Source: CAZRDB01 sp964598695
GTDB lineage: Bacteria > Armatimonadota > Zipacnadia > UBA1398
Reading direction: 5' to 3'
Assembly (NCBI GenBank): GCA_964598695.1
Contig: CAZRDB010000039.1
Span: 1-31,179, forward strand
Length of the DNA stretch: 31,179 bases
The notes below the pieces were generated by a model. The model was not told where the DNA came from, ran no database searches, and worked only from the letters and a program-made list of their open reading frames with translations. Position 1 is the first letter of the stretch; every line of letters starts with the position of its first letter. Of this stretch, positions 25,061 through 31,179 are shown piece after piece. Both the position numbers and the translations under genes were made by a program.

Positions 25061-25453
25061 CTACGCGGCCGCGCGCAACTGGCGGCGCGAGAGGCCCCAC
25101 AGCAGCAGGCCGGCGATCACGCAGCCGGCGGAGAGGCCGTAGAGCGTCACCAGGTTGGCACCGGTGTGCGCCATGCGCGGCGCGCGCTTGGCCGGCCCCG
25201 ACTCCGTCGCCGGGCCGGACTCGGCCTTGGCCGCGCCCGGCGTCGCGGGCTGCAGGGTGCCGGGCTTCACGGCCGGCCCCGGGGGCACAGCCGTCTCGCC
25301 CTCCGCCATCGGCGGCGGGGTCACGCTCGCGCCGTTGCCCGGCGGCGGCGCTTGCTCCATCGGCGGCTGCGCGACCGCGGGCGGGCACAACGCCACAACC
25401 ACCGCAAGGCAGGCCAGGCAGTACCCTGGGAAGGCGATCCCACGTCCGTGCAT
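25061..25453 (-). CDS. Small Pro/Ala-rich sortase substrate with MAHTG sorting signal
   Basis: A 130-aa surface protein. GGAGAGG lies 9 bases before the ATG at 25453. It has a signal peptide (about 1-28, ending AVAQP), a Pro/Ala/Gly-rich stalk of about 60 residues with no recognisable fold, then the sorting signal RMAHTG (Met94-Gly98), a hydrophobic helix (LVTLYGLSAGCVIAGLLLWGL) and the basic tail SRRQLRAAA. That three-part end is the standard sortase signal; MAHTG is a variant of the LAxTG signal used by class E sortases. The sortase gene follows after 22 bases, so this is a dedicated enzyme-substrate pair. The protein is too short to carry an enzyme; it is more likely a wall spacer, a pilin-like or stalk element, or a carrier for something attached later. 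Confidence 0.88.
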   Translation of the reverse strand: MHGRGIAFPGYCLACLAVVVALCPPAVAQPPMEQAPPPGNGASVTPPPMAEGETAVPPGPAVKPGTLQPATPGAAKAESGPATESGPAKRAPRMAHTGANLVTLYGLSAGCVIAGLLLWGLSRRQLRAAA

Positions 25454-25479
25454 CGCGCACGTCCTCTCCAAGCCAATCG

Positions 25480-25503
25480 GGGCCCGAGCGCAGGCTCGTG
25501 CCC
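25480..25503 (-). promoter_or_regulatory. Hairpin at the 5' end of the sortase operon transcript
   Basis: GGGC-C-CGAGC (25480-25489) pairs with GCTCG-T-GCCC (25494-25503) around the loop GCAG, nine pairs with one mismatch. If the promoter just upstream is used, transcription starts at about 25502, so the stem would sit at the extreme 5' end. It may stabilise the mRNA or control translation; as the end of the upstream kinase-like gene it would lack a T-tract. Confidence 0.5.
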
Positions 25504-25508
25504 GCCCC

Positions 25509-25537
25509 ATTATAGCGCAGCCGCCGCTTGGGGTCAG
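25509..25537 (-). promoter_or_regulatory. Sigma-70-type promoter of the sortase operon
   Basis: A perfect TATAAT (25514-25509 on the minus strand) with CTGACC (25537-25532) as -35, four of six matches, and the ideal 17-base spacer. TATAAT is very rare in this GC-rich window. The -35 overlaps the TGA stop codon of the kinase-like gene. The start site would be about 50 bases before the ATG of the sortase substrate. Confidence 0.65.
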
Positions 25538-27420
25538 GAGACCGGGCCGCGGGGGAGGACGATCTGGATCAGCCGACCCTCGTCGCTCAGCCGCAGGTCG
25601 CCCCCGTGCAGGCGTGTCACGTGGCGCGCCAGCCAGATCCCGATCCCGAAGCCCTTCCCCTCCCCCACCTGCACGAACGGACGCGTGATCCGCTGGCGCA
25701 CGCGGGTTGGGATCGCGCGCCCCAGCGTCACGCGCAGAACGGCCCAGCCCTCGTCGACGCCCAGCCCGATGTCGAGGGAATCCGGGGTCAGCGCGCACAG
25801 CGAGGAGAACATCGCCTCCAGCGAGCGTCCCAGCACGGCCTCGTCGGAGGGCACGGTGAGCGCGGGCAGGGCGTCCAGGCCCCGCACGGTGACCGCCTCC
25901 CGCGCGCAGGCCGCCTCGGCGGCGTGCAAGACCAGACGGCTGAGGTCGTGCGCTTCGATCCGCAGGTTCTCGGCGGTCAGGCGCGACAGGCTGAGCGCGA
26001 GCAGTTCCTCGATCGCGTGGTGCAGCTCCATCGCCTGGTCGAGCAGGTGCTCGGCAAGGCTGCGAACCGTCGCCGGCTCGCCCGCCGCGTCGCGCACCAG
26101 CGCCTGCGCGTAGTCGCGGACCGCCCGGGCCGGCGCATCGATCGCTTGCGGGACCGAGGCCGAGAGCCAGCGCAGCGCCGAGTCGCCCCCGGTGCCCACA
26201 TCGACCAAGCGCGCGAGGACCGCCTCCTGCGCGCCGACGTTCACCCGCAACGCCTCGACACCCCAGCCGGGACAGACCTGCGAGTCCTCCCAGTGGATGA
26301 GGCGGTCCGAGGTCAGCGTGGCCTCCGCCGCGTCGGCGAGCATCCCGGAGAGCGTGAGATCCTCCCGCAGGGCGGCCGCCGCCGCCGGGTTCTGGTCGAG
26401 CACCTGCCCGGCGAGGCTCAGGAGCACCAGGGGATCGGGCCAGGCGCCGAGCAGCGAGTAGATCGGATCGACGTTCTCGGCGAAGCGGCTCGCCACCACC
26501 GTCGCGATCGCGAGCTGCGTGAGCGCCAGGTCCTCGTCGTCGAACGGGGGATCGGAGGGGCCGTTCATCGCGACGACGACGCCCTCGAGCGCCCCGCGCG
26601 CGTAGATCGGGCCGGCGAGCAGCGAACGGGCATTGAGCCCCTGCGCGAGTGCGGGCTCGATCCGGGCGTCCTCGTGGGCGTTGGCGGCGAGCACAACGCG
26701 CCGGGCGCGCACCGCGGCCAGCACGAGCTGAGAGGTGGGCAGGCCGTCGGCGGCGCCGACGGCGTCGGATTCGAGATCGAGGGGCGCGTTCGCGACACGG
26801 AGCCCGCCCCGCCCGTTGGGGCGCAGGAGGAAGACCGCGCGCGCCCGCAGCAGGCTCGAGACCGCCTGGCCCAGCTCGCGGAACGCCGACTCCGGATCAC
26901 GCCCGGAGAGCGGGAGGTTGGTGAGGACCGCGATGTTGGGCCGGCTGCGCTCCTGCCGGCCCCGGAGCCAGGCGGTGAGGCCGGCGGTCGTGGCGATCAG
27001 CCCCACATCGAGCGCGAAGGCAGCCGCGGTGGCGATCCCGCCTTGCGGGGGGGCGACGATCGCGAGCAGGACGGCATCCGCCCCGACCAGCAGCCCGCAC
27101 GACCGGGAGGGCAGGAGCCACGCGGCCAGGACGCACGGGACGACCAATACGGCGTGGAAGGGGCTCGCGGAGCCGCCCGTCAGCCAGATGAGCGCCAGGG
27201 CGGCAAGGGAGTCGAGGACGGGGCTCAGCAGGTCGTAGCCCACGCGGAGCGGCCGGGCGCACAGGCCCAGCACCAGGTTGAGCACCCCCACCGCCAGCAC
27301 GAACAGACCGGCATCGCCCAACGCGCCCGGGCCCTGAGCGGCCAGAGCCGCGCCACAGGCGACCAGGAGGACCAGACGCGCGACTCGCAGCCGAAGCGGG
27401 TCGGCAAGCGGCGCGTTCAT
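25534..27420 (-). CDS. Membrane GAF-containing degenerate histidine kinase
   Basis: A 628-aa protein with sensor-kinase architecture but missing catalytic residues. About five membrane helices occupy residues 12-152. A GAF-like domain follows at about 165-315 (PESAFRELGQAVSSLLRARAVFLLR ... FDDEDLALTQLAIATVVASRF), then a PAS-like segment at about 318-410. The dimerisation helix reads SVPQAIDAPARAVRDYA (about 422-438); against the usual SHELRTPL the phosphoacceptor His is Gln425. In the ATPase-like domain (about 500-625) the N-box Asn residues are absent (LGRSLEAMFSSL) and the G1 Asp is lost (VTLGRAIP), while a G2-like GKGFGIGIWLARHV and LHGGDL remain. It is therefore probably not an active kinase but a sensor or allosteric partner. 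The ATG at 27420 has only a weak binding site. Confidence 0.8.
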   Translation of the reverse strand: MNAPLADPLRLRVARLVLLVACGAALAAQGPGALGDAGLFVLAVGVLNLVLGLCARPLRVGYDLLSPVLDSLAALALIWLTGGSASPFHAVLVVPCVLAAWLLPSRSCGLLVGADAVLLAIVAPPQGGIATAAAFALDVGLIATTAGLTAWLRGRQERSRPNIAVLTNLPLSGRDPESAFRELGQAVSSLLRARAVFLLRPNGRGGLRVANAPLDLESDAVGAADGLPTSQLVLAAVRARRVVLAANAHEDARIEPALAQGLNARSLLAGPIYARGALEGVVVAMNGPSDPPFDDEDLALTQLAIATVVASRFAENVDPIYSLLGAWPDPLVLLSLAGQVLDQNPAAAAALREDLTLSGMLADAAEATLTSDRLIHWEDSQVCPGWGVEALRVNVGAQEAVLARLVDVGTGGDSALRWLSASVPQAIDAPARAVRDYAQALVRDAAGEPATVRSLAEHLLDQAMELHHAIEELLALSLSRLTAENLRIEAHDLSRLVLHAAEAACAREAVTVRGLDALPALTVPSDEAVLGRSLEAMFSSLCALTPDSLDIGLGVDEGWAVLRVTLGRAIPTRVRQRITRPFVQVGEGKGFGIGIWLARHVTRLHGGDLRLSDEGRLIQIVLPRGPVS

Positions 27421-27537
27421 GGCGTCAGGCCCGCGGCCACGCCGGCGATGCGATGGACCTCAGGAAGCGGAGACGGCACGGGACGGCCCACCCAGACCCA
27501 GAGGGCACTCGCAGCCTGCGGCACGCGGACCACGTCC

Positions 27538-27924
27538 TCAGCGGTTGCCGCGCCTGCGCCCTTCGCGACGGCGCACCTCGCTGATGCGCTGCTGGCTTCT
27601 CTTCATGAAGTCCGAGAGCTTCTCGTCGAGGTCGCCGGAGCTGCGGCCACGACCGCCGCCCCCACGCGGCCCTTCGGGCCTCTCGGGTGCGGGCTCGAGC
27701 GCCTTCATGGACAGCTCGAATCGGCCCTGGTCGTTGACGCCGAGTACCTTGACGCGGACCTCATCGCCCTCGTGGAGGTGCTCTTCGACCTCGCGGACGA
27801 ACTCGTGGGCGATCTCCGAGATGTGAATCAGGCCCACCTCGCCCTCGGCGAAACGGACCAACGCACCGATCTTCAACAGCTTGAAAACTACACCCTCGGC
27901 GATGGAGCCGATCTCGACACTCAT
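27538..27924 (-). CDS. S1-domain RNA-binding protein (YabR/YugI-like)
   Basis: A 128-aa protein with one S1 RNA-binding domain (about residues 3-75; GSIAEGVVFKLLKIGALVRF, GEVGLIHISEIAHEFV, EGDEVRVKVLGVNDQGRFELSMKAL) and a flexible Gly/Arg-rich, basic tail (GGGGRGRSSG, then RRREGRRRGNR) likely to add RNA affinity. The layout matches small S1 proteins of Firmicutes such as YabR and general stress protein 13, which associate with ribosomes or RNA. The S1 core is intact. No clear Shine-Dalgarno lies at the usual distance from the ATG at 27924; GAGAGGTGGG is about 17 bases away, so initiation may be weak or the start may be on a short leader. It precedes the degenerate kinase gene by 117 bases on the same strand. 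Confidence 0.9.
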   Translation of the reverse strand: MSVEIGSIAEGVVFKLLKIGALVRFAEGEVGLIHISEIAHEFVREVEEHLHEGDEVRVKVLGVNDQGRFELSMKALEPAPERPEGPRGGGGRGRSSGDLDEKLSDFMKRSQQRISEVRRREGRRRGNR

Positions 27925-28076
27925 GGAAGGGAAGCGCTGCCCACCTCTCGGGATGACGTGACAGTGGCGCGGTCGACCGTTTCAGTCGGCCCGCTGGGAA
28001 CCGAGTCACGCGGGCAGTATAGCCGGGGCCCCGGGCCACGTCAAACCGCCGCTCGCGCGGGCCCCGTACGAGGCGG

Positions 28077-28104
28077 CGGGGAGCGACCCTCGGGCCGCTC
28101 CCCG
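28077..28104 (-). terminator. Hairpin after the Gfo/Idh/MocA gene
   Basis: CGGGGAGCG (28077-28085) and CGCTCCCCG (28096-28104) form a perfect 9-bp stem, with a further CCC/GGG pairing inside. It lies about 22 bases downstream of the oxidoreductase stop codon. There is no T-tract, so it is a probable terminator by position and stability only. Confidence 0.6.
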
Positions 28105-28126
28105 CTCTGCCGATCTTCCGGTCTCG

Positions 28127-29587
28127 TTACCGCGCGAAGCGCCGCACGAGCGGGTGGTCGGGCGGCAGGCCGCCGGCGCCGACCGTCGGCGCGGCATCGG
28201 GCACGAGCTTCTTGTCGAGGCCGAAGCCCCAGCCGGCGCGGTACTCCTTGGTGAGGAAGTGGTTCGCCTCCGGGCAGTTCGGGAAGCACATGCGCGCGCC
28301 GTCATACTCGAGCTTGCGGCCCAGGAACATCGCGATGTTGCCCAGCAGGACGAACTCCGCGAGGCCGCCGGCGTAGACGAAGTTCGACTTGGTCGTGTCG
28401 GTGCCGAGGATGGTGTTGAGCCACTCGGCGTAGTGGTCCTGGTTCGGGCACTTCTTGAGCAGCTCGGGCACGGGACCGAACTCGGTGAGCTGCTTCTCGG
28501 GCCAGGTGCGGATCGGGCCACCCGAGCCCTCGTAGAGGAGCACGCCGTCGGTGCCGATCCAGACGCTGCCGTTGCTCGGCAGGTTCCACTCGCCGTCAAC
28601 GCCCTCGGGCTTCTCCGGCTTCAGGCCGCTCTCGTACCAGTACTGGACGAAGCCGGGCCGGCCGTTGCGGGGGCCGAAGGTCCACTTCACGATCGCCTGC
28701 GAGGGATAGGCCTCGTCGGTGAGCCCCTTGACCATGACCGGCTCGATCGAGGTGGGGAAGCCGGGATCCATCGTCCACGCGGTGCCGTCCATCATGTGGC
28801 AGCCCATGTCGCCGAGCGCGCCGGTGCCGAAGTCGCGCCAGCCGCGCCAGACGAACGGATGGTAGACGTTGCCGCTCTGGCCGAAGCCCTCGGGATACTG
28901 CGACTTGAACGGCCGCTCGGCGCCCGGCCCAAGCCACAGGTCCCAAGAGAGGTTGGCGGGGACGGGATCCTCGCCCGGCGGACGGGTCATCCCTTGCGGC
29001 CACCAACCGGTCGCCCGGTCGGTCCAGGTGTGGACCTCGCGGACGGTGCCGATGCCGCCGGCGCGGATGAAGTTGTAGAGCTGGCGCCAGGCGTCGCTCG
29101 CATGGCCCTGGTTGCCCATCTGCGTCGCGAGCTTGGGGTTGTCCTTGGCCATCTGCACGAGGCGGCGCGCCTCCCACGGCGTGTGCGTGAGCGGCTTCTG
29201 CGTGTAGCTGTGGAGACCCAGCTCCATCGCGATCATCGTCGCCGGGTAGTGGTGGTGGTCCGGCGTCCCGATCATGACGCCGTCGATGTTGCGCGCTTCC
29301 TTCTCGAGCATCTCCCGGTAGTCGCGGTAGGCCGTCGCCTTCGGCCAGTTGTTCTTCGCGTTGCCCCACGCGTTCTCGTCGACATCGCAGTAGCAGGGGC
29401 ACGTGATCCCCAGGCGCACCATCTCCCCGATGTGCGCGCCCGCGATCCCGCCCGTGGCGATGAAGGCGATCCGGAGATCGGAGTAGCTGCCCGCGGCCCG
29501 AGCCCGGGCCGAGAGGAACAACGGGGTCGCGCCGGCCGCGAGGGCCATCTGCTTGAGGAACGTACGGCGTGTGCTTCGAGTGCTCAT
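28127..29587 (-). CDS. Tat-exported Gfo/Idh/MocA-family oxidoreductase
   Basis: A 486-aa NAD(P)-dependent oxidoreductase family protein exported in folded form. The N-terminus carries a twin-arginine signal (TRRTFLKQMALAAGATPLFLSARARA). The Rossmann region starts LRIAFIATGGIAGAHIGEMV (about 38-57), followed by CDVDENAWGNA and DGVMIGTPDHHHYPATMIAMELG. The sugar-binding motif normally EKPLTH is QKPLTH here (Gln130, Lys131, Pro132), so the Lys is kept. The C-terminal half has LGDMGCHMMDGTAW with the family's catalytic-type His, and the long WLGPGAERPF insert typical of the exported subgroup. AAAGGAG lies 6 bases before the ATG. Family members act on sugars, sugar acids or inositols, often with tightly bound cofactor. 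It follows the GH5 gene on the same strand, fitting a polysaccharide-use role. Confidence 0.93.
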   Translation of the reverse strand: MSTRSTRRTFLKQMALAAGATPLFLSARARAAGSYSDLRIAFIATGGIAGAHIGEMVRLGITCPCYCDVDENAWGNAKNNWPKATAYRDYREMLEKEARNIDGVMIGTPDHHHYPATMIAMELGLHSYTQKPLTHTPWEARRLVQMAKDNPKLATQMGNQGHASDAWRQLYNFIRAGGIGTVREVHTWTDRATGWWPQGMTRPPGEDPVPANLSWDLWLGPGAERPFKSQYPEGFGQSGNVYHPFVWRGWRDFGTGALGDMGCHMMDGTAWTMDPGFPTSIEPVMVKGLTDEAYPSQAIVKWTFGPRNGRPGFVQYWYESGLKPEKPEGVDGEWNLPSNGSVWIGTDGVLLYEGSGGPIRTWPEKQLTEFGPVPELLKKCPNQDHYAEWLNTILGTDTTKSNFVYAGGLAEFVLLGNIAMFLGRKLEYDGARMCFPNCPEANHFLTKEYRAGWGFGLDKKLVPDAAPTVGAGGLPPDHPLVRRFAR

Positions 29588-29742
29588 GTCCGGCTCCTTT
29601 GCCGATCATCGCTCGTCCCCAGCACATGCAAGGGGATGTCCTGCGTCGGGTCACTTCCCCGACACGCGAGGATTCCCTGCGCGGGGCGGCATTCGGCTCC
29701 CGGGCGGCTCCCGCACGCGCGTCTCAGCAGCGGCGCTGCCCC

Positions 29743-30777
29743 CTACTCCCCCGCCACCGGCTGCAGGTGCGGCGCAAGGTAGGCCATCTGCGGCCGGTCG
29801 GCGCCGTCCTTCGGCTCGAGGTTGAACATGTAGTCGCCCCACCACGCGCCAGCCGCCCACCAGGCGAACCCCAGCCACACGTCGCGGTCCCGCTCCATGC
29901 TCGCGAGCATGTCCTCGATCGCCGCCGCGCCCGTCTCGCCCTCGGCCACGCCGAACTCGCCGAGGAAGGCCCGCTTGCCGTGCTCCCGGCACCACTGCAC
30001 GAACCCCGCGAGCCGCTCGCTACCGATCGTCGCGCTCACGACCTCCGGCTTCGTGCCCGAGCTGTCGTCGTCGAGATACTGGTGGACCTCGTACGCGTAG
30101 TGGTCGAGCGGATCGATGACGCCGATCATCGCCTCCGCGTTCGAGCCGCCGTACCAGTCGGCCAGCCAGCTATGCGCGCCGGTGTAGGCCGTACCGGGGA
30201 CGAGGATCAGGTTCTCGGCGCCGGTCGCCCGGATCGCCGCGATCGCGGCGTTGGCGGCCTTGAGCCACTCCGTCGCCGGGATGCCGTAAGGCTCGTTCAC
30301 GAGACCGAACCAGACGTGGTCGTTGTCCTTCATCTCAGCCGCGAGGCGACCCCAGAAGTCGGCGAAGGCCTCGATCGGGACCTTCTCCCCGCCGACCGGC
30401 TCGCCGTAGTAGCGCGCGTAGTTGTGCGGGTTCAGGATCACCGTCAGCCCGAGGTCGGTAGCCGCCCGGACGACGCCCGCGAGCCGCTCGATCTCCGCCG
30501 GACGGAACGGCTCGCTCGCCTTGGGCTGGAGCGTCTCCCACCGGAAGCCGAGCCGGAAGACGTTCATCCCCTTGCCGGCGAAGTAGCGGAACTGCTCCTC
30601 CGTCGGATAGACGAAGTTCCGTCCGTACTCCGGCTCGGGAACCTGGTTCGGGTCGTAGAACTCCCCGCCCGCGAAGTTGACGCCGGTGTAGGGTAGCGGC
30701 TCCGCGCGCACACCCCTCGCGAGGGAGAGCAGGACGAGGCTCGAGAGACAGACGAGCGCCACAGGCCGAGCGTGCAT
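29743..30777 (-). CDS. Secreted GH5-type endoglucanase/glycosidase
   Basis: A 344-aa secreted glycoside hydrolase, clan A, closest to family 5 (cellulase-type), which cuts beta-glucans or beta-mannans with retention. I took the ATG at 30777, with GGAAGGAG 6 bases upstream; the frame is open further up but the signal peptide (MHARPVALVCLSSLVLLSLARGVRA) begins here. Catalytic residues are visible: acid/base Glu162 in VNEPYGI and nucleophile Glu274 in FLGEFGVAE. Other family landmarks are TGVNFAGGEF, FRLGFRWETLQP, LTVILNPHNYARYY, YEVHQYLDDDSSGT and WAAGAWWGDYMFNLEP at the end. Length is that of a single catalytic domain, with no binding module. The Tat-exported oxidoreductase gene follows on the same strand. 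Exact substrate (cellulose, mixed-linkage glucan, mannan) cannot be told. Confidence 0.94.
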   Translation of the reverse strand: MHARPVALVCLSSLVLLSLARGVRAEPLPYTGVNFAGGEFYDPNQVPEPEYGRNFVYPTEEQFRYFAGKGMNVFRLGFRWETLQPKASEPFRPAEIERLAGVVRAATDLGLTVILNPHNYARYYGEPVGGEKVPIEAFADFWGRLAAEMKDNDHVWFGLVNEPYGIPATEWLKAANAAIAAIRATGAENLILVPGTAYTGAHSWLADWYGGSNAEAMIGVIDPLDHYAYEVHQYLDDDSSGTKPEVVSATIGSERLAGFVQWCREHGKRAFLGEFGVAEGETGAAAIEDMLASMERDRDVWLGFAWWAAGAWWGDYMFNLEPKDGADRPQMAYLAPHLQPVAGE

Positions 30778-30946
30778 GGTGTGCTCCTTCCAGCCCACGC
30801 ACAGCCGCACCCGTCAGCAGTACCTCGACGAACCCGCCCGAGCAGCGGTTCCGCGAGCGGCACGTCGGACCCTGCGCGCGATGCGCCCCCCCTTCGCAAC
30901 CGCCATCGCCTTCCCGCGTCCTACGGAAGGAGCCGCCGGGGTGGCA

Positions 30947-30995
30947 GTCGAACGCTCCGGCGCTTTGGGGTTCGACCCCTCCTTCGCCGGAGGGG
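30947..30995. repeat. Cluster of three overlapping, mutually exclusive inverted repeats
   Basis: Repeat A: GTCGAAC (30947-30953) with GTTCGAC (30970-30976). Repeat B: CTCCGGCG (30955-30962) with CGCCGGAG (30985-30992). Repeat C: CCCCTCC (30976-30982) with GGAGGGG (30989-30995). All are exact. B cannot coexist with C and would form a pseudoknot with A, so the RNA has two alternative folds, as in attenuators. It lies about 170 bases upstream of the GH5 gene. Confidence 0.5.
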
Positions 30996-31123
30996 CTTGT
31001 GGATGAGGGGTCCCCGCCTAACTGGGCCGGGATCGAGGACGGCGCTTCCGACCGATGGTCGACGGGCGCGACCAGGTCGTGAGCTTGGCGTACGACGCGG
31101 CCTCTCGGACGACGGGCGTGCGG

Positions 31124-31144
31124 ACCCTTCGACAGGCTCAGGGT
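31124..31144. repeat. Widespread palindromic repeat (CCTTCGACAGGCTCAGG type)
   Basis: The stretch ACCCTTCGACAGGCTC then AGGGT has matching ends (ACCCT/AGGGT) and is followed by GACCGG. I recognise this sequence as a short interspersed repeat common in many environmental bacterial genomes. It lies 36 bases from the window end. Confidence 0.6.
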
Positions 31145-31179
31145 GACCGGAGCGGAGGTTCGTGATCGCGGGCTACGTC

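Larger units (their letters stand above)
30778..31179. other. Gene-free right end of the window
   Basis: About 400 bases without a supported gene on either strand: open frames here have no ribosome binding site and no coding-like base use. It must include the leader or promoter of the GH5 gene (minus strand), for which I see no confident -35/-10 pair. It holds the overlapping inverted repeats at 30947-30995 and the palindromic repeat at 31124-31144, listed separately. Confidence 0.5.

Noticed and set aside
30967..30982. GGGGTTCGACCCC looks like a tRNA T-arm
   Set aside because: The stem is not a proper 5-bp T-stem, and no matching acceptor, D or anticodon arms were found upstream.
31016..31022. 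GCCTAAC resembles an integron attC core site
   Set aside because: No matching GTTRRRY site at a suitable distance and no integrase or cassette genes.
1..31179. CRISPR arrays, insertion sequences, rRNA genes
   Set aside because: No spaced direct repeats, transposase-like protein or rRNA-like sequence was seen anywhere in the window.

Overview
This window is very GC-rich (roughly 70% by eye) and comes from a free-living bacterium with clear AGGAGG-type ribosome binding sites. The gene content (DUF4838 protein, Tat-exported Gfo/Idh/MocA oxidoreductase, GH5 enzyme, CUT1 sugar transporter, class E-like sortase, stand-alone S1 protein, fused E1 alpha/beta) suggests a polysaccharide-using, metagenome-type lineage. 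Armatimonadota is my first guess. Planctomycetota/Lentisphaerota-like or Chloroflexota-like groups cannot be excluded, because there is no rRNA or other phylogenetic marker here.

Layout, left to right. 1-184 (-) is the start of a secreted protein cut by the window edge. 302-3222 (-) holds a tandem TlpA-type thioredoxin protein, a small secreted protein of unknown function and a flavin reductase. 3503-5776 (-) is a fused E1 alpha/beta dehydrogenase ending at a strong hairpin. 6038-13383 (+) is a carbohydrate block: a 902-aa putative glycoside hydrolase, a 1162-aa DUF4838 protein whose ribosome binding site lies in a perfect 12-bp hairpin, and a D-2-hydroxyacid dehydrogenase-like protein. A cold shock gene (13629, TTG start, long leader) and an unknown 199-aa gene follow on +. 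14741-18633 (-) is a three-gene sugar ABC importer operon without an ATPase; one permease is nearly twice the usual size. 18916-22854 (+) is a soluble hybrid histidine kinase with seven PAS domains.

The next block on - reads from right to left: a small S1-domain protein (27538-27924), a degenerate histidine kinase (25534-27420), then a likely operon of a small wall-anchored protein with an MAHTG sorting signal, a sortase, and a lipoprotein built of carboxypeptidase-regulatory-like repeats (22851-25453). A good sigma-70-like promoter sits just before the sortase substrate. At the right end on - are the Tat-exported oxidoreductase (28127-29587) and a secreted GH5 enzyme (29743-30777). The last 400 bases have no gene but contain competing inverted repeats and a copy of a widespread palindromic repeat.

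Taken together the window looks like a plant- or microbial-polysaccharide scavenging region: secreted hydrolases release sugars or uronates, the ABC system imports them, and oxidoreductases process them. The sortase pair and the two unusual kinases handle cell-surface assembly and sensing. The least ordinary items are the sortase/MAHTG/lipoprotein operon, the kinase that lacks its phosphoacceptor His, the enlarged permease, and the RBS hairpin in front of the DUF4838 gene.
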